From positions 186,001 to 250,000 of the forward strand of contig NZ_JAGRPV010000001.1 in the NCBI RefSeq assembly GCF_030014955.1: 64,000 nt of DNA, read 5' to 3'. Below the pieces are notes generated by a model. The model saw only the letters and a list, made by a program, of their open reading frames with translations. It had not been told where the DNA came from and made no database searches. The position numbers and the translations under genes were made by a program. Positions within the stretch are counted from its first letter, which is position 1. Each line of letters starts with the position of its first letter. The DNA comes from Cohnella hashimotonis (GTDB lineage Bacteria; Bacillota; Bacilli; Paenibacillales; Paenibacillaceae). Shown piece by piece: positions 35,853 through 43,445 of this stretch.

Positions 35853-35875
35853 TGACATAGTACTTTTTTTCGTAC
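35853..35875. promoter_or_regulatory. Candidate HxlR operator/promoter
   Basis: TTGACA (35853-35858) overlaps the dyad GTAC-N8-GTAC (35860-35875) between the divergent reductase and HxlR genes. GTAC-type dyads near HxlR genes are often operators. The -10 element is unclear. Confidence 0.4.
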
Positions 35876-35901
35876 CTTACAGCAGAAATGAGTGGAATCA
35901 T

Positions 35902-36264
35902 GTGTCTAGAATAAATGAAGATGGATTTAGCGAAGAGTGCAAGAAGGATCACAGAGAGGTATATGGCATCGCCTATACGCAAAATCTACTTTCGGGACGT
36001 TGGAAGCCTCTCATTCTTTGGTTTTTAAAGTTTAACCCCCGTCGATATCATGAAATTAAGACTCGTTTATGGGGAATTTCGCAAGGATCTCTAACAAAGC
36101 AACTTCGTGAATTAGAAGCGGATGGTTTAATTCATCGTAAAGTTTATCCCGAGGTACCTCCGCGCGTTGAGTATTCGTTAACCTCAAAAGGGGAGCATTT
36201 GATTCCGATTATTGACCTCATGGAGGAATTCGGAAAGAAGTTTGGAGATGAAATAGATGGTTGA
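35902..36264 (+). CDS. HxlR-family transcriptional regulator
   Basis: A 120-residue winged-helix regulator. The HxlR signature is clear: LLSGRWKPLILWFL, then RYHEIKTRLWGISQGSLTKQ and EVPPRVEYSLTSKG. A Cys near residue 10 (SEECKKD) could be a redox sensor, as in YodB/HypR-like members. The GTG at 35902 gives normal family length; an upstream frame from 35722 would run into the divergent gene. It probably controls the adjacent reductase. Confidence 0.82.
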   Translation: MSRINEDGFSEECKKDHREVYGIAYTQNLLSGRWKPLILWFLKFNPRRYHEIKTRLWGISQGSLTKQLRELEADGLIHRKVYPEVPPRVEYSLTSKGEHLIPIIDLMEEFGKKFGDEIDG

Positions 36265-36290
36265 CAGTCTGTTGCTGTACATTTTATAAT
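36261..36290 (+). promoter_or_regulatory. Consensus sigma-A promoter of lacI
   Basis: TTGACA (36261-36266), an 18-base spacer and TATAAT (36285-36290). The operator at 36306-36325 begins about 10 bases after the predicted start site, which fits autorepression. Confidence 0.75.
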
Positions 36291-36305
36291 GAAAGCGCAT
36301 CAGAA

Positions 36306-36325
36306 AAACGATTACGTAAACGTTT
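36306..36325. promoter_or_regulatory. LacI-type operator, site 3
   Basis: AAACGATTACGTAAACGTTT is palindromic and essentially the reverse complement of site 1. It lies between the lacI promoter and its ribosome binding site. Confidence 0.78.
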
Positions 36326-36342
36326 TTATAAGGAGTTAAGCC

Positions 36343-37356
36343 ATGAGGGCAGGAATCAAGCAAGTGGCGCAACTGGCCGAAGTTTCTACGGCGACCGTTT
36401 CCCATGTCATTAACAATACAAGGTTCGTATCGCTCGAGACCAAGGAAAAGGTTTTTCGTGCGATGGAGGAGCTTGATTTCCAACCGAACGCAGTGGCGCA
36501 GAGCTTGCGAAGCCAACGTTCGAACACGATCGGCCTGATCGTACCGATGCTGCCGTCGGACACCTCGAATTTCTTTTTTATGACCGTTGCCCAAGGTATT
36601 CAAAAGACCTTAAAACGGAAAGGCTATCATATGTTGCTTAGCAACAATGCGACAGAAGAATTTGAGGAAGAAATCGAACAAATCAAACTTTTCAACGCCA
36701 AACAAATCGACGGCTTGATTATTGCTTCGATTGCCGAGGACGTTACGCATCTGAACGAGACGGTCAAGGATAAATATCCCGTCGTCTTCATCGATCGGCA
36801 GCCTCGCGGATACGCAGGCGATCATGTGCTGTCGGACGGCTTCGGCGCCTCGCTGCAAGCCATGCGCTTGCTGCTGGACAAGGGGCATAAGCGAATCGGC
36901 TTCCTTACGGGTTATCTCGGCATTACGACAAGTATGGAACGACTTGAAGGCTATAAAAAAGCGCTGGAGGAACGAAACCTCCCGTTCGACCAGAATTTGA
37001 TTCATGTAACGAGCGCAAGCTTCGATCATGGATACCAAGCGGTGCCCAAGCTGCTCGAGGTTCCGGGTATCACGGCATTGTTCGTTGCCAATAATGTTCT
37101 GACGATGGGCGCGATGGGCTACCTTCAAGAAAAACGGATTCGAATCCCGCAGGACCTTGCCGTGATCGGATACGACGACTACGACTGGACGAAGATAACG
37201 ACGCCTCCGCTAACGGTTATTCGGCAGCCAAGCTTCGAACTGGGAGAAAAGGCGGCCGAAGTGATGCTGTCGCGCATAGAGAAAGGTTTTGTAAACGGCG
37301 AAGAGCCGCAGTCTTATCGCCTTCCAGCCGAATTGGTCGTTAGAGACTCTTGTTGA
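36343..37356 (+). CDS. LacI-family transcriptional regulator of the fructan locus
   Basis: A 337-residue regulator. The N-terminal LacI helix-turn-helix (KQVAQLAEVSTATVSHVINN) is followed by a hinge helix (AVAQSLRSQRSNTIG) and a periplasmic-binding-like sensor domain. It ends with the usual QPSFELGEKAAEVMLSRI region. AAGGAG precedes the ATG. Its own promoter carries the operator also found before the cytoplasmic GH32, the secreted enzyme and the importer, so it is probably the local repressor. The inducer is likely a fructo-oligosaccharide or phosphorylated product (inference). Confidence 0.88.
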   Translation: MRAGIKQVAQLAEVSTATVSHVINNTRFVSLETKEKVFRAMEELDFQPNAVAQSLRSQRSNTIGLIVPMLPSDTSNFFFMTVAQGIQKTLKRKGYHMLLSNNATEEFEEEIEQIKLFNAKQIDGLIIASIAEDVTHLNETVKDKYPVVFIDRQPRGYAGDHVLSDGFGASLQAMRLLLDKGHKRIGFLTGYLGITTSMERLEGYKKALEERNLPFDQNLIHVTSASFDHGYQAVPKLLEVPGITALFVANNVLTMGAMGYLQEKRIRIPQDLAVIGYDDYDWTKITTPPLTVIRQPSFELGEKAAEVMLSRIEKGFVNGEEPQSYRLPAELVVRDSC

Positions 37357-37379
37357 TGCCACAGTGTCTCTCTTTTTTT
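37342..37379 (+). terminator. Terminator after lacI
   Basis: AGAGAC (37342-37347) pairs with GTCTCT (37366-37371), followed by a C and seven T. The hairpin overlaps the stop codon. Confidence 0.65.
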
Positions 37380-37392
37380 CGAAGGTTCATAA

Positions 37393-37412
37393 AAACGATT
37401 ACGTAAACGTTT
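37393..37412. promoter_or_regulatory. LacI-type operator, site 4
   Basis: AAACGATTACGTAAACGTTT is identical to site 3 and lies 24 bases before the start of the importer operon. I could not name the -35/-10 elements here. Confidence 0.78.
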
Positions 37413-37436
37413 AAATATCGGCAGGAGGTCAAACGC

Positions 37437-38381
37437 ATGTCCGTAAACAACAAAAGGGAGTCGGATTCCCCGATAGGCCGCCGTCGAATGAAAAGCATCA
37501 GGGCGAACTATGAATTGTATCTGCTTATTTTGTTTCCTGTCGTCTACTTCATTATTTTCAAGTACTGGCCCATGTATGGCGTCCAGATCGCATTCAAAGA
37601 TTTCTCGGCCTCTAAAGGAATATGGGGAAGTCCTTGGGTGGGGTTCGATCATTTCAGGCGGTTTTTCGATTCCTATAACTTCTGGCAAATCATACGCAAC
37701 ACGGTGTACCTCAGCTTTCTTAACCTGGCGATCGCCTTTCCCATTCCGATTATCGTCGCACTCATGCTGAACCAGCTTCGTCAGCAGCGGCTTAAGCGTT
37801 TTATACAGACAACGATTTATGCGCCTTACTTTATTTCTACGATCGTGCTTGTCGGCATGCTTTATGTATTCTTGTCCCCGTCGAGCGGACTGGTGAACAA
37901 TGTCATCAAGATGTTCGGCGGCGAGCCTATTTTGTTCGCGGGCGAATCCGCCTGGTTCAGGCCGATGTATATCTTCTCCTCCGTTTGGCAAGAAACAGGC
38001 TTCGCCTCAATCGTGTACCTCGCAGCTTTGTCGGGCATCGATCCGCATCTTCACGAAGCGGCGGTCGTAGACGGCGCGAGCAAGTGGAAGCGCATCCGTC
38101 ATATCGATCTGCCGGGCATCGCGCCGACCATCGTCGTATTGTTTATCCTGGCCATTGGCAACTTAATGAATGTCGGTTTTGAGAAGGCTTTCCTTCTGCA
38201 GAAGGATCTGAACGTGGACGTCTCGGAGATCATTCCTACTTATGTATACAAGATCGGCATCCAGCGCGCGCAGTACAGCTTCTCGGCTGCGATTGGATTA
38301 TTTAACGCCCTAATCAATCTGGTGTTGCTCTATGTCGTCAACAAGTCGGCCAAAAAAATAAGCGGGAACGGATTGTTCTAG
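37437..38381 (+). CDS. Fructo-oligosaccharide ABC transporter permease, LplB type
   Basis: First permease of the third importer (314 residues). It has six hydrophobic spans and an EAA loop at about residue 207 (EAAVVDGASKW). AGGAGGT precedes the ATG. The operator directly upstream and the downstream fructan genes indicate import of fructan breakdown products. As with the other two systems, no ATPase is encoded, so a shared one must be used. Confidence 0.9.
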   Translation: MSVNNKRESDSPIGRRRMKSIRANYELYLLILFPVVYFIIFKYWPMYGVQIAFKDFSASKGIWGSPWVGFDHFRRFFDSYNFWQIIRNTVYLSFLNLAIAFPIPIIVALMLNQLRQQRLKRFIQTTIYAPYFISTIVLVGMLYVFLSPSSGLVNNVIKMFGGEPILFAGESAWFRPMYIFSSVWQETGFASIVYLAALSGIDPHLHEAAVVDGASKWKRIRHIDLPGIAPTIVVLFILAIGNLMNVGFEKAFLLQKDLNVDVSEIIPTYVYKIGIQRAQYSFSAAIGLFNALINLVLLYVVNKSAKKISGNGLF

Positions 38382-38395
38382 AGAAGGAGGTCCTC

Positions 38396-39280
38396 ATGCT
38401 CAACAGAAGAACGAAGTCAGATATTTGGTTCGATCTGTTCAACTACGTGTTCTTGGGCGGATTTACATTGATGATCTTGTATCCGCTCTATTTCATCGTT
38501 ATTGCATCGATTAGCAGTCCCGACCGGATCTTCTCAGGCGACGTATGGTTTTGGCCGCGCGACATTACATTCGACGGCTACCGCCGCATTTTCCAAGACC
38601 CGACGATATGGCTAGGCTATCGGAATTCGATTGTTTACGCGGCGATCAGCGCATTCATCAGCACGACGCTGGTCATTATGGCAGCCTATCCGCTGTCGCG
38701 GAAAGACTTCTACGGGCGCAGCACCTTTATGGTTTTCTTCCTGATCACCTTGTTCTTTAACGGGGGCATCATTCCCACTTATCTGATGATGAAGGATATT
38801 CACTTAATCGATTCGATGTGGGCCGTTATTCTGCCGTCCGCAGTGGACGCGTTTCTGATCATTATCGCAAAGACGTTTTTCCAGGAGCTGCCCGAGGAAC
38901 TGCGCGAGGCCGCAGCCATCGACGGCTGTCGTAATCTTCGTTATCTCACCAGCATCGTGCTTCCCGTATCCAAACCGATCATCGCGGTTCTCGTCTTGTT
39001 TGCCGTCGTACGTCAGTGGAACGGATTTTTCGATGCCTTGATCTACTTAAGCGATGGAGACAAATTCCCGCTGCAGCTTGTGCTCCGCAACATCCTCATC
39101 CAGAGTCAGCCGTCAGGAAACCTGGTGAACGACGTCGACACGCTGCTGGCCAAGCAGCGCGTGACCGAACTGATCAAGTTCGGCGTCATCATCGTTGCCG
39201 CGCTTCCGCTGCTTGTGCTGTATCCATTTCTTCAGCGCTACTTTGTCAAAGGGGTTATGGTCGGATCGGTCAAAGGATAA
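38396..39280 (+). CDS. Fructo-oligosaccharide ABC transporter permease, YtcP type
   Basis: Second permease (294 residues). It has six spans, an EAA loop near residue 171 (EAAAIDGCRNL) and the C-terminal GVMVGSVKG motif. It follows the first permease by 14 bases with AAGGAGG before the ATG. A 107-base gap with no clear terminator separates it from the binding lipoprotein. Confidence 0.9.
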   Translation: MLNRRTKSDIWFDLFNYVFLGGFTLMILYPLYFIVIASISSPDRIFSGDVWFWPRDITFDGYRRIFQDPTIWLGYRNSIVYAAISAFISTTLVIMAAYPLSRKDFYGRSTFMVFFLITLFFNGGIIPTYLMMKDIHLIDSMWAVILPSAVDAFLIIIAKTFFQELPEELREAAAIDGCRNLRYLTSIVLPVSKPIIAVLVLFAVVRQWNGFFDALIYLSDGDKFPLQLVLRNILIQSQPSGNLVNDVDTLLAKQRVTELIKFGVIIVAALPLLVLYPFLQRYFVKGVMVGSVKG

Positions 39281-39387
39281 TGGCCGATTCGATTCCGTAA
39301 GGGAGGTGAGGGCCCGAAAATCCGGCAGGTTGAAGGTTTGGCAAGGCGTATGGAAAAGGGATTATATCATGGGAGGGTTATTGGAAA

Positions 39388-41049
39388 ATGAAAAAAAGCA
39401 CAGCTGTATTATCGACAGTCGCACTCACTTCTGCCTTGTGGCTGAGCGGTTGCTCCGGCAATAATAACGATGCGAATTCGAGTTCTTCGCCGGCGGCTTC
39501 TGCTTCGGGCAGCGCAAGCGCCACCGCCGGAGCGGAAGGCAGCACGCAGGCGTTCCCGCTGAAGGAGAAAGTTACGCTTAAAGCCGTGACGCAGCGGCCG
39601 GCGTTGGCGCCGAGCGACTTCAACGAGATGGAGATGGCCAAAAAGCTCGAAGCGGCGACCAATGTTCATATCGAGTGGGATACGATCGTAGATACCGATT
39701 ATCAGGAAAAGAAAAACCTGCTCATCACGAGCGGCAGCCTGCCGGACTTTTTCCTGAACTCGGGATTCTCGGATTCCGACATCATCCGATACGGCAAGGA
39801 CGGCACGATCCTTCCATTCAACGATTACATCGACAAGTACATGCCGAATTTGAAAGCGCTTTTTGAGAAGCGTCCCGATATCAAAGCGCTGGTAACGGCG
39901 CCCGACGGCAACATTTACTCGCTGCCGGTCGGCGAGGAGCTGGGATCCGGGCAGGAAGAAATCGGCTCGAATCCGGACTTCCTCTATATTAATCAGGATT
40001 GGCTCACCAAGTTGAACCTGCAGATGCCGACGACGCTGGAAGAGTACCATAAGGTATTGCAAGCGTTCAAGACACAGGACCCGAACGGCAACAAAAAGGC
40101 GGACGAAATCCCGCTGACGTTCATGAACGCATTTTGGACAGGCGACATCGGTTATCTGTTCGGGGCCTTCGGCGTTCCCGACAAAACGTACCAACCGAAC
40201 AACAACGCTTTTACCGAGCACTTGAATGTCGATAACGGCAAGGTCTCATTTGCAGCCGTTCAAGATGGCTACAAGCAAGCGGCAGCTTACTTCCACGATT
40301 GGGTGAAGGAAGGCCTGATCGACAAGGAATCGTTGACGCAAGACGTGACGCAATACTTTGCGAAGGGCAAAAACGATCCGGAAATCATGGGCTCCTTCCT
40401 GTGGTGGGACCATACGGACGTCGTCGCCGATCGCGACGCGCACTATCCGATCGTGCCGCCGTTCAAGGACATGGTCGTAAAGTGGAACAACGGATCGGCG
40501 CTCGGACGCGGCGGCGCGGTCATTACCAAGGACAACAAAAACCCGGAAATCACGGCGCAGTGGCTCGATAACCTGTATGAGCCGCATACGGCGGCGGAAG
40601 TTCGCTGGGGACCTGAAGGCATTTGGTTCGACAAGGACGCGAGCGGCAAGTTTGTGCAAAAAACGGATCTTAATAACCCTGGCGAGTTCCGTCAAAAGGT
40701 CTCGCTCGGCGGCGCCGGCGTCATCACCGGCGACGACTTCAAAACGGTTGTCGCGCCTGAAGCGCGCGCTCAAAAGCGTATGGACGACATCAAGAACATC
40801 TTCGTACCGCAGATGCAAAAGGAAAAGTATCCGAATATTTTCTTCACGGAAGAGGAACTCGCTACGATCGACAGCATCAAGCCGGAAATTCAAACCTTCA
40901 CCAACTCGTCTCGCGCCAAGTTCTTGCTGAACGGCGTCACGGACGGCGAATGGAACGACTATGTATCGAAGCTGAAGAAGATGGGACTCGACGACTTGCT
41001 CAAAATCTATCAGGACGGCTATAACCGTTATTTAGCCGCCCAAAAATAA
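39388..41049 (+). CDS. Fructo-oligosaccharide-binding lipoprotein
   Basis: Solute-binding protein (553 residues) of the fructan-locus importer. A signal peptide with lipobox LSGC (Cys22) and an Asn/Ser/Ala-rich linker lead to a LipO-like binding fold. GGGAGG precedes the ATG. It sits at the end of the transport genes; a modest hairpin follows before the enzyme genes, which would favour high expression of the binding protein. The ligand is inferred from context only. Confidence 0.87.
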   Translation: MKKSTAVLSTVALTSALWLSGCSGNNNDANSSSSPAASASGSASATAGAEGSTQAFPLKEKVTLKAVTQRPALAPSDFNEMEMAKKLEAATNVHIEWDTIVDTDYQEKKNLLITSGSLPDFFLNSGFSDSDIIRYGKDGTILPFNDYIDKYMPNLKALFEKRPDIKALVTAPDGNIYSLPVGEELGSGQEEIGSNPDFLYINQDWLTKLNLQMPTTLEEYHKVLQAFKTQDPNGNKKADEIPLTFMNAFWTGDIGYLFGAFGVPDKTYQPNNNAFTEHLNVDNGKVSFAAVQDGYKQAAAYFHDWVKEGLIDKESLTQDVTQYFAKGKNDPEIMGSFLWWDHTDVVADRDAHYPIVPPFKDMVVKWNNGSALGRGGAVITKDNKNPEITAQWLDNLYEPHTAAEVRWGPEGIWFDKDASGKFVQKTDLNNPGEFRQKVSLGGAGVITGDDFKTVVAPEARAQKRMDDIKNIFVPQMQKEKYPNIFFTEEELATIDSIKPEIQTFTNSSRAKFLLNGVTDGEWNDYVSKLKKMGLDDLLKIYQDGYNRYLAAQK

Positions 41050-41079
41050 GGTTTGACCATTGCACGCGTGCCAATCCGG

Positions 41080-41104
41080 AACGGCCAGTTAGCTGCCGTT
41101 TTGG
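41080..41104 (+). terminator. Weak, probably leaky terminator
   Basis: AACGGC (41080-41085) pairs with GCCGTT (41095-41100), followed by TTTTGG. With its short stem it could lower but not stop transcription into the following enzyme genes. Confidence 0.4.
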
Positions 41105-41148
41105 CTTGGCGCGATGTAAGGTCGTCCGATGAGGAGCGCATTCGAAGA

Positions 41149-43428
41149 ATGACTCAATTCATTGATAAGAAGGAAAACGGCGATATTGCCCGTTGGTCCT
41201 TCAACGAAGGCGAGGGAGGACGAACGCGCGATTCGGTGACGGGGATCTGGGATCCAATCGAGTTCGCGCTTGCCCAAGGAAGATATCAACCGCCGCAGAC
41301 ACCAAGGTGGGCCGAGGGGATCGGGGGACAGGCGCTCCTATTCGACGGTTACTCAACCTATATACGCCGGTCCGCTTCCGATATCGCAAGCCCCAAAGAC
41401 GGACTGACGATTTCGGTTTGGATCGCGCCCGGCACCTACGATCTGTGTGCCGATAATCGCCCCTCTACAATCGTTAATCAACATGACCGCGAAGGCGCGG
41501 AGGGATTCTTGCTCGGCATTGGACGTCATGGCGCCTGGACGTTCCAACTCGGCATTGACGGCATCTGGACCGAGCTGTGGACAGACGCTGCCGACGCGAC
41601 CGCTGTGGTACCGCTTCAAACATGGTCGCATCTGGCCGCAGCCTACGACGGTCAAGCCGGCAAGATGAAACTGTTCCTCAACGGTGAAATCGTAGCCGCG
41701 CGTGACGTACCGAAAGACTCCGTACTAACGCCTTCTCAGACTGACTTATTGATCGGTCGCAACAATCAAGGCGCCCTTCTCGCCGAGGCTTTTATCATGA
41801 ATCACTTCGATGGCCGAATGGACGAACTGTTCATCAGCGCCCGAGCCATGTCAGACGCCGAAATAAAAGGCTTATATCTCGAAGGCGTGGCGCTCTGCGG
41901 CGGAACGGTGCCCGAACTTGCGCCGCAGGATTTTATCCTGCCGCGGGAGATGTTCATTCGCGACCGCCATCGTCCGCAATACCATGTCACCACGCCAGGC
42001 CATTGGATGAACGAACCGCATGCGCCGTTCTATTATGAAGGCCGCTATCACCTGTTTTATCAGTTCAATCCGAAGGGGCCTTTCTTTCATTATCTGCACT
42101 GGGGACACAGCGTGAGCGAGGATCTCGTCCACTGGCGCGATTTGCCGCCCGCGTTGCGACCGGAGCCCGGGATTGATCCGGATGGCGTCTGGTCCGGCAG
42201 CGCCACTTACGACGAGGAAGGCCAACCCGCGTTGTTCTATACGACAGGCAATCATTCGTTGAAGCCCAATCAGCAAATAGGTCTTGCGCGACCCAGGGAC
42301 GGCGGCAAGTCTGATCCCGATCTGATCGCCTGGACGAAGCGGTCCAAGCCGGTCCTCATGCTGGATCAAGACGAAGAGCTGCTTGACGAGTTTCGGGATC
42401 CGTTCGTATGGAGAGATCAGGACCGCTGGGTCATGCTCGTCGGCGCAGGACTGAAGAATCGTGGCGGTACGGCGCTGGCTTACGTGTCCGACGACCTGGA
42501 GAACTGGACGCCGTGCGGTCCTTTTTATGAGAGCGATCCTTCCAAGTATCCGTTCCTCGGTACCGCTTGGGAACTTCCTGTACTGCTGCCGCTGCGCGAC
42601 CAGGGCGGGAATAGAACCGACAAACACGTTTTCGTTGTCAGCCCTTGGGGACCGGGCGCGGTGGCCGACATCCGCTATTGGATCGGACGTTATGACTCGG
42701 CGCATATCCGCTTCGTACCGGACCATGAAGAGCCGAGATTGATCGATTATGGCGATTTTCATTTTACGGGGCCCAGCGGGATGGTAGACCCGAAGACCGG
42801 CCGCTCCATTCTGTTCACCATTGCCCAAGGCGAGCGATCGCCGGAAATCGATTATGACAGCGGATGGTCCCACGGCGCAGGCATGCCGGTAACCCTTACG
42901 CTTCTTGATGATTCTACGCTTGGCGTGTCCCCGATCGAAGAGATTGCTTTGCTCCGGGAAGAAACGCTGCTCGATGTGCGGAACGTTACGCTTGAAGCGG
43001 CGAACCTGTTGTTGGATGGAATCCACGGCAGCATGCTGGAGATTGAACTCGAGCTTCAAGCAGCGGGCCGCACCGCGATTGCGCTGCGACGCTCGCCTGG
43101 CGGAGAAGAAGAGACCGTGCTGTATTGCGACCGAGACCGTTCCGAGATCGGCGTCGATCGCACGCGTTCCACGTTGGATCCGAAGGAGCGAACGCGAGGC
43201 ATCCAGTCCGGTCCGCTAGCGCTAGGCGAACAATCGCTTCGGCTTCATGTGCTGCTCGACCGTTCGCTCATCGAGGCTTATTTTAACGGACGCAAATGCA
43301 TGACGACACGGACTTATCCGTCGCGCCTCGATGCGGACGGGCTTCGCCTGGACGCTTCGCCCGGAGCGGTCGTCGAACGGTTAACGGTCAGACGCATGGG
43401 CGGCGCATATTCATATACAGAGATTTAG
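41149..43428 (+). CDS. Cytoplasmic LamG-GH32 enzyme (Glu-type)
   Basis: A 759-residue enzyme with the same LamG-GH32 core as the two secreted enzymes but no signal peptide or extra domains. LamG spans about residues 10-250 and GH32 follows from about 275. The nucleophile motif is WMNEPHAP (Glu289), with Asp417 (FRDPF) and Glu475 (WELPV). The frame is open from TTG at 41053, but that would overlap the hairpin at 41080; ATG 41149 with GAGGAG upstream begins where the homologues' mature domain begins. It probably acts on the imported product of its secreted paralogues. Confidence 0.8.
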   Translation: MTQFIDKKENGDIARWSFNEGEGGRTRDSVTGIWDPIEFALAQGRYQPPQTPRWAEGIGGQALLFDGYSTYIRRSASDIASPKDGLTISVWIAPGTYDLCADNRPSTIVNQHDREGAEGFLLGIGRHGAWTFQLGIDGIWTELWTDAADATAVVPLQTWSHLAAAYDGQAGKMKLFLNGEIVAARDVPKDSVLTPSQTDLLIGRNNQGALLAEAFIMNHFDGRMDELFISARAMSDAEIKGLYLEGVALCGGTVPELAPQDFILPREMFIRDRHRPQYHVTTPGHWMNEPHAPFYYEGRYHLFYQFNPKGPFFHYLHWGHSVSEDLVHWRDLPPALRPEPGIDPDGVWSGSATYDEEGQPALFYTTGNHSLKPNQQIGLARPRDGGKSDPDLIAWTKRSKPVLMLDQDEELLDEFRDPFVWRDQDRWVMLVGAGLKNRGGTALAYVSDDLENWTPCGPFYESDPSKYPFLGTAWELPVLLPLRDQGGNRTDKHVFVVSPWGPGAVADIRYWIGRYDSAHIRFVPDHEEPRLIDYGDFHFTGPSGMVDPKTGRSILFTIAQGERSPEIDYDSGWSHGAGMPVTLTLLDDSTLGVSPIEEIALLREETLLDVRNVTLEAANLLLDGIHGSMLEIELELQAAGRTAIALRRSPGGEEETVLYCDRDRSEIGVDRTRSTLDPKERTRGIQSGPLALGEQSLRLHVLLDRSLIEAYFNGRKCMTTRTYPSRLDADGLRLDASPGAVVERLTVRRMGGAYSYTEI

Positions 43429-43445
43429 ACAGGTGGTGGAGAAAC

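Noticed and set aside
28874..37412. The 20-bp palindromes as CcpA cre sites
   Set aside because: They lack the cre core spacing and are far more alike to each other than to the cre consensus; one lies in the lacI promoter, so a local LacI operator fits better.
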